Under the pieces are notes generated by a model. The model saw nothing but the letters and a program-made list of their open reading frames with translations. It made no database searches and was not told where the DNA came from. A stretch of DNA of 64,000 bases from JBBQNR01 sp038330145. Lineage in GTDB: Bacteria; Actinomycetota; Thermoleophilia; Solirubrobacterales; JBBDJG01. The stretch lies in the NCBI GenBank assembly GCA_038330145.1, contig JBBQNR010000004.1, positions 26,845 to 90,844 on the forward strand. The letters run 5' to 3'. Of the stretch, positions 34,711 to 41,848 are shown one piece after another (the stretch's first letter is position 1; every line of letters starts with the position of its first letter). The translations under genes were made by a program, and so were the position numbers.

Positions 34711-36851
34711 CCCTCGGCGACCGTCTTCTCCCAGCGCTCGCGCAGCCATTCACGCAGCATGCGCTCGATCTGGCTCGCGGCCGCCTCCCAGGTCATCGGC
34801 AGCACGAAGTCGCGGGCGCGCTCGGCCATCTGCTCGCGCCTCTCGGCTGAGTCGAGCAGCCCCGAGAGCCGCTGCGCGATGTCGATCGGCTGCGGGTCGG
34901 CAAGCTCGATCAGGGTTCCGTCGCGTCCGAATACGGACCCCACGCTCTGGTGGCAGACGTCGACCACCGGCAGTCCGCAGGCCATCATCTCCTTCGGTAT
35001 GCGCGAGTAGTTGGTGAGCGAGAGCACGAGCCCGACCGTCGCAGTGTTGTAGAGGCTCGCCAGTGAGCGCTCGTCGACGATGCCGGCGAACTCGAAATCG
35101 AACCCGGCCGGCGGCGCCTTGGTGTCGCCAAACAGCACGATCCGCACGTCCGGCCTCTGCTCGGCGAGCTCCGCCAGCGCAAGGATCGCCAGCTCGGTGC
35201 CGCGGCGAGGGGTGATCGGGCGGGCATAATGGACGACCGTCGCCGGCTCGCGCTGCGCGGCTTGCGGCCGGTAGATGCCGTGATCCACCCCCAGCTCGAA
35301 GTGGTCCGCGGTGGCGCCGAGGCCACGCAGCATCTCCGTCAGCCAGGGGCTGGCGGTCACGCAGGGATAGCCCATCTTGTAGGTGTCCTCCGCCCAGAGC
35401 CGCTCGGCCGACGCCGGGTAGAAGTCCGGCTCGTAGTCCTGCACGAGATAGGCCTTCAGCCTGCAATCGGGAAGGCCCGAGAGCGGATAGGCGGTCTGCC
35501 ATCCGGTGGCCATCGCGACGTCCGCGCCATGCCAGTCGTCGAAGCCGATGAAGACGCCTCCCCGAACGCGCGCGAAGTGCTCCTCGATCTCGCGCCGTAC
35601 GGTTGCACCGCGGCCACCGAGCTTGGAGGTCGGGTCGTGCACCCAGATCGAGCACGAGTGCCCCTTGCGCTCCAGCTCCTCGACGATGTTGAAGATCGTC
35701 ATGTGTCCACCGCTTCCACGCCGGAAGGGAGGGATCACCCACGCGATGTGAAGCACCCCCTCACCGTCGTCGGGCGAGGCAGGTGACAGCGCGGCCGGCT
35801 GGCGGCGGTGGTGCTCGCGCACGTACTCGAAGCGGTGATCGGAGGCCTTGACGCGGGTCGTCTTCAGCCCGCCGCCGGCGTTACCCGCGCTGTCGTTGCC
35901 GCCGTGCCCTTCCAGCGACAGCCGCCGCCGCAGCGCGCGAGGGAGGCGCTCCGAGCGCGATCCGAGCGCGGAGAACAGCGCCCGGCCGGCATGGTGGCGG
36001 GCGGACCGTGCTCGCCATGCCAGGCGCCGGCCGGCTCCGTATTCGGCTGCATGCATGTAGTCCACATCGTCGCGCACCTGGGCCCTGACGTTGCCCAGCG
36101 CCCGGCGAGGTGAGGCCGGCTCGACGTGGCCGATGGTGGCTCGAAGACCCCTGTACTCGTCGAAGTAGCGGCGCATGAAGGTCACGAAGCCAAAGTCGTG
36201 CGCGTGCATGACGGCCGCCGCGGGCACGTAGGCCTTCCTCCATCCGGCCGCCGCCGCGTCGCGCGCGAACGCCTGGTCCTCGGCGTACTCGACGTCGCGG
36301 AAGCGGACCTCCTCCCAGCAGCGTCGCAGCAGCGCCGAGTTGACGTTCGAGAAGAAGCCGCTGCGAACGTTGCCGCTCTCGATGCCGTCGTCGACCTGCA
36401 GCGCTCCGTCCTCGCTGAAGGAGCCGAAGAACTGCTCCAACTCCCGAGCAACCATCGGGCTGGTGTCCTGTCGCGGCAGGTGAGGGCCGAACGAAAGGCC
36501 GACACGACCCTGCTCGTCGAGCGGAGAGACGAGCTCTGCCAGCCACAGCTCGGAGGCGGGCGTCGCATCCTGCGTCAGGAACGCGATGCGCTCGCCCCGA
36601 GCCTCGGCCGCCGCGAGGTTGCGCGTGCTGCCGTGACCGAACTCGGACGACTCGATCTCGAGCACCCGGGCGCCCGCCGCTCGGGCGACGCCCACCGAGC
36701 CGTCGCTCGAGCCGGAGTCGACAACCAGCACTTCGACCGCGGCATCGATGCGCTGTCGTGAGATCGCGTCGAGCACTTCCGGCAAATGCCGCGCCCCGTT
36801 CTTCACCGGCAACACCACCGAGACCGTCGGCGCCTGCTCGTTCTCGCTCAT
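34671..36851 (-). CDS. GT2-GT4 bifunctional glycosyltransferase
   Basis: A 726-residue fusion of two glycosyltransferases. Residues 9 to about 260 are GT2: VSVVLPVKNGARHL, VLVVDSGSSDGSVGV, FLTQDATPAS (91-100, in the DxD position) and EYAEDQAFARDAA. A basic, Gly-rich linker covers 290-360. From 366 (VLHIAWVIPPFRRGSGGHMT) a GT4-type domain follows, with VQDYEPDFYPASAERLW and NYSRIPKEMMACGLPVVDV. Such fusions usually add two sugars of a repeat unit. It overlaps the convergent permease gene by 40 bp. The ATG overlaps the stop of the small coiled-coil gene upstream. Confidence 0.88.
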   Translation of the reverse strand: MSENEQAPTVSVVLPVKNGARHLPEVLDAISRQRIDAAVEVLVVDSGSSDGSVGVARAAGARVLEIESSEFGHGSTRNLAAAEARGERIAFLTQDATPASELWLAELVSPLDEQGRVGLSFGPHLPRQDTSPMVARELEQFFGSFSEDGALQVDDGIESGNVRSGFFSNVNSALLRRCWEEVRFRDVEYAEDQAFARDAAAAGWRKAYVPAAAVMHAHDFGFVTFMRRYFDEYRGLRATIGHVEPASPRRALGNVRAQVRDDVDYMHAAEYGAGRRLAWRARSARHHAGRALFSALGSRSERLPRALRRRLSLEGHGGNDSAGNAGGGLKTTRVKASDHRFEYVREHHRRQPAALSPASPDDGEGVLHIAWVIPPFRRGSGGHMTIFNIVEELERKGHSCSIWVHDPTSKLGGRGATVRREIEEHFARVRGGVFIGFDDWHGADVAMATGWQTAYPLSGLPDCRLKAYLVQDYEPDFYPASAERLWAEDTYKMGYPCVTASPWLTEMLRGLGATADHFELGVDHGIYRPQAAQREPATVVHYARPITPRRGTELAILALAELAEQRPDVRIVLFGDTKAPPAGFDFEFAGIVDERSLASLYNTATVGLVLSLTNYSRIPKEMMACGLPVVDVCHQSVGSVFGRDGTLIELADPQPIDIAQRLSGLLDSAERREQMAERARDFVLPMTWEAAASQIERMLREWLRERWEKTVAEGQSRSASVDLARR

Positions 36852-37201
36852 CCGCGCAGGCGGCGGATCGCGCGCACCATCATGCGCGCGGCCCGTCGCA
36901 GTGCCCCGAGCACCAGGCGCGGCCCGCGGCGGGCCATCAGTCGCTCGAAGTCGATGCCGGCCCATTCGAGCCAGTAGGCCTGACGCTCCAGCCGCTCCAT
37001 CTCGGCCGAGCGGCGATGCCTCAGCTCGCGCAGCTGGCGCTCGCTCTCCTCGAGCGCGCTGCGCGTCGCCGCCAGCTCCGCGGCAAGGCGCTGGTTTGCG
37101 TCTTCGGAGGCCGCCTGCTGCGGCGACGCGGCCTCGGTTGTGACGCTCCGGACGGGCTCCTCCGGCCCGGTCCTGGCCGGGTCGAGCGGGTCGACAGCCA
37201 T
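36848..37201 (-). CDS. Small coiled-coil protein, unknown function
   Basis: A 117-residue protein I do not recognise. Residues about 31-72 are strongly helical and coiled-coil-like (NQRLAAELAATRSALEESER). The C-terminal 40 residues are very basic and could form an amphipathic membrane-binding helix (LGALRRAARMMVRAIRRLRG). It is cotranscribed and translationally coupled (ATGA) with the GT2-GT4 fusion, so it could be a scaffold or chain-length partner for it. The start at 37201 is supported by a TACCGT hexamer 7 nt upstream. Confidence 0.65.
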   Translation of the reverse strand: MAVDPLDPARTGPEEPVRSVTTEAASPQQAASEDANQRLAAELAATRSALEESERQLRELRHRRSAEMERLERQAYWLEWAGIDFERLMARRGPRLVLGALRRAARMMVRAIRRLRG

Positions 37202-37208
37202 GGCACGG

Positions 37209-37214
37209 ACGGTA
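37209..37214 (-). promoter_or_regulatory. -10-like hexamer (TACCGT), leaderless start
   Basis: TACCGT on the minus strand is followed by exactly 7 nt and then the ATG at 37201. This is the spacing expected when transcription starts on the A of the start codon. The same TANNNT-N7-ATG layout precedes the lipoprotein gene at 38539. Confidence 0.4.
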
Positions 37215-37277
37215 CCAGCCGTCGTCGCTGACAGCGCGATTGCGTCGAGCGCGGGCAGGTCAGGCCGGCGACGGTGG

Positions 37278-38036
37278 ATGCCGACCAAGCAGAGAGTGAG
37301 AAGAACGGGAAACCTGTCGCGCGGAGAGGGCGAGCAGCCGGCGCTGCGTCGCCCGATAGAGGTCGTGATCGTCTGCCGGGCCGAGCTGTTGATGCTCGGT
37401 CTCGAGCGGCTGCTCGTGCAGGCTCCGGACCTGAAGGTGTTCACCTACTCCAGCCTTCCGGATGCGGCGACCGGGAGCGTGTCCTCAGCGGCGAGCGGGC
37501 CGAGCACGCCCAGCAGGGTCGTGCTGCTCAGCGATCGCCAGGCCGAGGAGCCGGTGCAGCAGTGCGAGCGCGCGCTGGAGTCGCTCGCAGAGGAAGTCGT
37601 CGTGCTCTTCAGCCGCCCCGATCTCGACCTGCTCGTCGGGTGCATGGCGGCCGGCGCCCGCGGCTTCGTGATGGAGGGCGATCCTCCGCCGATGCTTCTG
37701 GCCGCGATCCGCTCTGCCGCAGCAGGGAAGACCTACGTCGGGCAGCGCACGCTCGACCTGCTGGTCGACTGGCTCGCGCAGCAGGAGCGGACGCGTCGTG
37801 GCAGACCCGGCGGCGACCAGGACGGGGTACTGCTGCGACTGCTGGCGGAGGGAAGAACGACCGCCGACATCGCACAGCTGCTCGGAGTGGCTCCGAAGAC
37901 GGTGCGAAACCGCGCCTCGATGCTCTACAGGCGGCTCGGGGTTCACAGCCGCGCCGCCGCAGTCAGGCTGGCCGAGCAGCGCGGCCTGCTGGACGGCCGC
38001 GGCCGAGCTTCCAGGCCGGCCGGCGCCGGCAGCTAG
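37278..38036 (+). CDS. LuxR-type transcriptional regulator with degenerate receiver domain
   Basis: A 252-residue NarL/FixJ-like regulator. Residues about 28-160 follow the receiver fold (VVIVCRAELLMLGLERLLVQ to GARGFVMEGDPPPMLLAAIR), and 183-230 form the LuxR helix-turn-helix (GRTTADIAQLLGVAPKTVRN). The acidic pair at the end of strand 1 is replaced by CR, the phospho-acceptor position after strand 3 reads LLSD with the Asp one place late, and the conserved Lys after strand 5 is Glu. It is therefore probably phosphorylation-independent. No kinase gene is nearby. Lying at the end of the glycan cluster, it may regulate it. Confidence 0.82.
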   Translation: MPTKQRVRRTGNLSRGEGEQPALRRPIEVVIVCRAELLMLGLERLLVQAPDLKVFTYSSLPDAATGSVSSAASGPSTPSRVVLLSDRQAEEPVQQCERALESLAEEVVVLFSRPDLDLLVGCMAAGARGFVMEGDPPPMLLAAIRSAAAGKTYVGQRTLDLLVDWLAQQERTRRGRPGGDQDGVLLRLLAEGRTTADIAQLLGVAPKTVRNRASMLYRRLGVHSRAAAVRLAEQRGLLDGRGRASRPAGAGS

Positions 38037-38539
38037 CGTGCGCTGTTCGCTTTGCTCACGGTCGGGACCTTCAGGGTCCCCGGGCCGTAGTCGATGCTGA
38101 CCGGTGTCCGCGGCCCGGCCGGCTCGTGCCACGAGATCGTCAGCGGCCGGGTCGCGCCGGGCTTTATCTCCGTGACCTGGCCGATGTGCACGCGCTCTTC
38201 CTCGGGATAGCCACTCGGTCCCGGGCCGGGCCCACGGCCGTATGGATAGCGAGGGTGGGCATAGCCCTGGATGAAGGTCACCAGGCCGTCGACCTGCTGC
38301 CCGTCGGCGTCCAGCAACTTCACGTCGCCGGCCTGAACCGTGATCTTCTTCAGGCCCTCGTTCCTGACCTCGCCGTGCAGAATGCGGTCGCGCGGCAGCG
38401 TCGGAGGCACCAGCAGCCGGGGTGGCTTGCTCCAGACCAACTCCGTCGACCGGCCCACGGCGCTGTCGTCCCCACCGCAAGCGGCGGGGACGACAGCCAG
38501 CACGATCAGCACCGAAGCCAGCGCAGCACGGCTTCTCAT
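38033..38539 (-). CDS. Secreted lipoprotein, unknown function
   Basis: A 168-residue protein with a signal peptide ending in the lipobox VPAAC (Cys21), so it should be lipid-anchored outside the membrane. The mature part is beta-rich: ILHGEVRNEGLKKITVQAGD and TEIKPGATRPLTISWHEPAG, resembling small immunoglobulin-like or DUF4352-type domains. A Gly/Pro/Tyr-rich loop (YPYGRGPGPGPSGYPEEE) lies in the middle. Its stop codon shares the palindrome CTAG with the convergent regulator gene. Function unknown. Confidence 0.75.
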   Translation of the reverse strand: MRSRAALASVLIVLAVVPAACGGDDSAVGRSTELVWSKPPRLLVPPTLPRDRILHGEVRNEGLKKITVQAGDVKLLDADGQQVDGLVTFIQGYAHPRYPYGRGPGPGPSGYPEEERVHIGQVTEIKPGATRPLTISWHEPAGPRTPVSIDYGPGTLKVPTVSKANSAR

Positions 38540-38546
38540 GTGCTCG

Positions 38547-38552
38547 ACGTTA
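38547..38552 (-). promoter_or_regulatory. -10-like hexamer (TAACGT), leaderless start
   Basis: TAACGT on the minus strand is followed by 7 nt and the ATG at 38539, the same spacing as at 37201. No Shine-Dalgarno sequence is present. Inference. Confidence 0.4.
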
Positions 38553-38578
38553 CCGTGCCGTGGCTCTATCGATAAGCG

Positions 38579-40321
38579 CTAGTTGGGCTCCTGGCGAGGT
38601 GTGAACCAGTCGCAGCCGGGCGGATTCGGGTTCTCCGGGCTCCAGGTCGCGCACGGGACCAGCAGCGCCTGCTTGTCCGAGTTGCCGGGCCGGAACAGGT
38701 CGATGCCCGGGCAATCCGCCAGCAGCGGAGGCGGCGGGTTGCTGCTCGGCTGAGCGCCGTTCGGCCCCACGTTCCTGGTGCTTCCCGTCTGCACCCAGCA
38801 GTTGCCGAGCGCCGTGTCGTTGTCGACACAGCCCGCCTGGTCTTCGGTGCAGTCCCGGCCCTCCTCCTCGTCCCACCAGAAGTCGGTCCCGTTCGGGTCA
38901 CGCGTGCCCTGGCACTGCGTGAAGTCGACGGCGGCGGGGTCGAGGACCGCCGGGCGCACGCCCATGCAGTTGGCCTCGTAGTGATTGTTGCTCGAGGTGT
39001 CGTAGGTCTTTTCCGGGTCCTGCTCGTCACGCAGGGCGGCCGGGACCCAGAACTGCATGGTGCCGTTTCTCCAGTTGTTGAAGATGTAGTTGCTCTGGAC
39101 CACGTTGGCGTTGCCGCCCGCGATCAGCAGCCCGGTGCCCAGCGGCACGCCGAACGTCGGGCAGACCACGGTCGGGTCGGTGCGCTGTGCCCACGGGGTG
39201 CTCGAGCAGTAGGTGTCGCGCTCGTCGGTGTAGAGGTCGTTGTTGTTGTCGTAGATCAGGTTCTCCGACCACTTTGAGTTGTCCTGCGGCATGCCGGGGT
39301 GTCCTGCGTTGAACGAGTCGACCGTGACGCCTGCGGCGTTGTCGTGCAGGCGGTTGTGCTCGAACCAGGTTCCGTTGCCGGCGGTGCCGGAGGTGCCGAT
39401 CGTGTTGTGGTGCGAGTCGCAGTTGCGGACGATGATCCCGTAGCGGTGGCCGTGGGCGTCCGGCTGCCCGTGGCGCCCGTTCGGGCCCGACCCCGGATAG
39501 ACGCCGGAGTCGCCGCTGTACGAGGTGTCGCAATTTTCGTAGATGCCGTGGTCGCTGGCGAACGACAGGATCGCGTACTCGCGGCTGTAGCGGGAGACGA
39601 CCTTGTCGAGCCGGAAGCCGTTCGTCTCCAGCACGTAGATGTTGTTGAAGTCCGAGAACTCGATGTAGAAGTTCCTCAGGTACACGCCGTCTGCCCGGTC
39701 TGCGCGGATCACGTTGAGGGCTGTCCTCTCGCCCTCGATCCTGACGTCCTCGGGCTTCTCGCCCATGCCCTCGATCTGGATGTTGCACTTCGAGTCGCAG
39801 ATGCGGTTGCCGTTGGTGTCGCCGAGGATCGCGATCAGGTTCTGCGCGTGCGGGCAGCGCTGGTGCTCCTCGTACGTGAGATTGGTGCTCCCGGCGGCGG
39901 TGCGCGCGTAGACGTCCTCGCAACCGGCCGGTGCGGGGCCGCGGCTCGGATTTTCGCGATACTCGCCCGGGAGGACCAGGATGCGGGTGTCGTTGCCGGC
40001 TAGGTCGACCGCTCGCTGGATGTTGTAGAAGATGCAGCGCTTGAGCAGCTTGGTGTTCTCGCGCCGGACCGCGTTGTCACGGATGCGGGCGATCAGCTGG
40101 CGCGAGTTCGGGCGGCAGACCACGATGCTCGAGCCCTCAGTGCGGTAGACCGGAAAGTCGCCCTGGTTGATATCCGGGAAGAAGGTGGCTCGCTCGGAGT
40201 GAGCGCCGGCGGCAGATGGCAGCGCGAGCGCCGCCAGCCCCGCGATCGCCGCCACGATCAGAATTGAGGCTGTGCGCCTGCTCGGCGACAGGAAATCCAG
40301 CTTGCTAGACAGAAAGGCCAC
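38579..40321 (-). CDS. Secreted right-handed beta-helix protein
   Basis: A 580-residue exported protein. GTG at 40321 is preceded by a strong Shine-Dalgarno sequence (GGGGAGGGA, 6 nt away). The signal peptide runs to AGA at residue 40. The mature part has the short hydrophobic/Asn ladder of parallel beta-helix repeats (DGVYLRNFYIEFSDFNNIYV, HGIYENCDTSYSGDSGVYPG, IIVRNCDSHHNTIGTSG), as in pectate-lyase/NosD-like proteins. It is rich in Cys, suggesting disulphides outside the cell. The last 120 residues are Asn/Pro/Asp-rich and probably unstructured. Polysaccharide binding or cleavage is possible given the neighbourhood, but no catalytic residues could be assigned. Confidence 0.82.
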   Translation of the reverse strand: MAFLSSKLDFLSPSRRTASILIVAAIAGLAALALPSAAGAHSERATFFPDINQGDFPVYRTEGSSIVVCRPNSRQLIARIRDNAVRRENTKLLKRCIFYNIQRAVDLAGNDTRILVLPGEYRENPSRGPAPAGCEDVYARTAAGSTNLTYEEHQRCPHAQNLIAILGDTNGNRICDSKCNIQIEGMGEKPEDVRIEGERTALNVIRADRADGVYLRNFYIEFSDFNNIYVLETNGFRLDKVVSRYSREYAILSFASDHGIYENCDTSYSGDSGVYPGSGPNGRHGQPDAHGHRYGIIVRNCDSHHNTIGTSGTAGNGTWFEHNRLHDNAAGVTVDSFNAGHPGMPQDNSKWSENLIYDNNNDLYTDERDTYCSSTPWAQRTDPTVVCPTFGVPLGTGLLIAGGNANVVQSNYIFNNWRNGTMQFWVPAALRDEQDPEKTYDTSSNNHYEANCMGVRPAVLDPAAVDFTQCQGTRDPNGTDFWWDEEEGRDCTEDQAGCVDNDTALGNCWVQTGSTRNVGPNGAQPSSNPPPPLLADCPGIDLFRPGNSDKQALLVPCATWSPENPNPPGCDWFTPRQEPN

Positions 40322-40483
40322 TACCGATCCCTCCCCGGATTGGTTGGTCTGGTCCCCGCGGACATGCGGCTGTAGGTGCGGCACCAGCCGCAGGCCCGGC
40401 ATCTTAAGACGCCATCACCGGCTTTTCAACCCCGGCGCCAGGCAGGCCGCTGAGCCGCGGCGGCCGTCCGCGATACTGCGGCC

Positions 40484-40897
40484 ATGCCCGAGACCGATTC
40501 GGACAACGTCGCGGTCGTGCGACAAGCCTTCGAGGCCTACAAGAAGGAGGACTACGACGCCCTGATCGCGATGGCTGATCCGGAGCTCGAGATGCACGGA
40601 ACGATCGGCGGGCTGACGGAGGGAACCGTCACACGGGGGATCGACAACGTGAGAAGCACGCTGACCGATGACGACGAGACCTGGGAGCGCGTCGAGGTCG
40701 AGGCGGAGCGCATCATCGAGGCCGGGAATAGGGTCGTGGTGCTGCAGAAGGAGCTGCGCACGGGCGCGGCCAGCGGCATCGAGCTCGAGGTCCACACGGC
40801 GGTCGTCTTCGAGGTCCGTGACGGCAGGCTTCTGAGCATGAAGGGCTACATGGACCAGGACGAGGCGTTGCGCTCGATGTCGGCGGAGGGGGGTTAG
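40484..40897 (+). CDS. SnoaL-like/NTF2-fold protein
   Basis: A 137-residue protein with the NTF2-like layout: helix NVAVVRQAFEAYKKEDYDAL, strand MADPELEMHGTIG, and RVVVLQKELRTGAASGIELE followed by TAVVFEVRDGRLLSMKGYMD. Such proteins are small cytoplasmic enzymes or binding proteins, and no catalytic residues can be assigned with confidence. It lies 2 bp upstream of the DUF2804 gene, so the two form an operon. A GATACT hexamer 6 nt before the ATG suggests a leaderless promoter. Confidence 0.8.
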   Translation: MPETDSDNVAVVRQAFEAYKKEDYDALIAMADPELEMHGTIGGLTEGTVTRGIDNVRSTLTDDDETWERVEVEAERIIEAGNRVVVLQKELRTGAASGIELEVHTAVVFEVRDGRLLSMKGYMDQDEALRSMSAEGG

Positions 40898-40899
40898 GC

Positions 40900-41766
40900 A
40901 TGGCGGCCACCGCGGCGCCCCGGCAGTCCGAGTTCTCCGTGGCGGTGCGGGGTTCCGGGGTGCGTGATTTCGACCTTCCTCTGCCGCCCCAGCCGATGCC
41001 GCTGATTCGCCACGGCAGGCTTCGCAAGTGCTGGCGCTACGTCGGCTACTACTCACCGCAGCTGATGCTGTGCGTCGGCGACGCCCGCATCGGGCCCGTG
41101 CCCCAGCGCTGGTGGGCGATCGCCGAGCCGGGAGCCGGCCTGCTCGAGCGCACGTCGGTGGGCCGTGGCGGAATCGAGGTCGAGGCATCGCGGGTGCGCG
41201 TTCGGTCGGGCCGGGTCAGCATCGATATGGAGCTGGAGGAGTCGGACGGCGTGGAGGTGCTCTCGCCCGCCGGAAGCAGGGGCAACTACATCTGGACTCG
41301 CAAGCAGGCGCAGGTGCCCGTGCGCGGCAGCGTCCAGATCGGCGACCGCCATCACTCGCTCGACGGCGGGGCTTTCATCGACGACAGCGCCGGCTACCAC
41401 GACCGCCACACGAACTGGCGCTGGTCGGCCGGAAACGGCACCACGACGGACGGCCATGGGGTGGCGTGGAACCTCGTCGACGGGCTGCACGACGGGGCTG
41501 AGGCCAGCGAGCGCACGCTGTGGGTGGACGGCGACCCGCAGCCCCTCGGCCCGGTCAGCTTCCTGACCGGCCTCTCCGGCATCCGCTTCGACGACGGCGC
41601 CTCGCTGTCGTTCGGCGAATGGTCCTCACGCGAGGAGCGGACGAACCTGCTGCTGCTGCGCTCCGACTACCGCCAGCCGTTCGGCGTCTTCAGCGGGAGC
41701 CTGCCCGGCGGCCTCGAGCTGGCCGAGGGCCATGGCGTGATGGAGCAGCACGACGTCCACTGGTGA
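40900..41766 (+). CDS. DUF2804 family protein
   Basis: A 288-residue protein matching the DUF2804 layout: RLRKCWRYVGYYSPQLMLCV near residue 42, NYIWTRKQAQVPVRGSV, DDSAGYHDRHTNWRWSAGNG, VAWNLVDGLHDGAEASER, and the C-terminal LLRSDYRQPFGVFSGSLPGG. The fold looks like a beta-sandwich related to AttH/lipocalin-like proteins. No activity is established. It is cotranscribed with the SnoaL-like gene, and two hairpins follow its stop. Confidence 0.82.
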   Translation: MAATAAPRQSEFSVAVRGSGVRDFDLPLPPQPMPLIRHGRLRKCWRYVGYYSPQLMLCVGDARIGPVPQRWWAIAEPGAGLLERTSVGRGGIEVEASRVRVRSGRVSIDMELEESDGVEVLSPAGSRGNYIWTRKQAQVPVRGSVQIGDRHHSLDGGAFIDDSAGYHDRHTNWRWSAGNGTTTDGHGVAWNLVDGLHDGAEASERTLWVDGDPQPLGPVSFLTGLSGIRFDDGASLSFGEWSSREERTNLLLLRSDYRQPFGVFSGSLPGGLELAEGHGVMEQHDVHW

Positions 41767-41780
41767 CGGCGCGCGAAGCG

Positions 41781-41806
41781 CCCCGGGGAGCTTGCGCTCC
41801 CCGGGG
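41781..41806. terminator. GC-rich hairpin between convergent genes
   Basis: CCCCGGGGAGC (41781-41791) pairs perfectly with GCTCCCCGGGG (41796-41806) around a TTGC loop. There is no T-run. It lies 15 bp after the DUF2804 stop and probably acts as a bidirectional terminator together with the next hairpin. Confidence 0.65.
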
Positions 41807-41819
41807 TCCCATCACACAC

Positions 41820-41844
41820 CCTGACGGCCATTGAGGCCGTCAGG
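41820..41844. terminator. Second hairpin between convergent genes
   Basis: CCTGACGGCC (41820-41829) pairs with GGCCGTCAGG (41835-41844) around ATTGA, a perfect 10-bp stem. It lies 4 bp beyond the stop of the minus-strand repeat protein (41849). No T-run follows on either strand. Confidence 0.6.
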
Positions 41845-41848
41845 CCTG

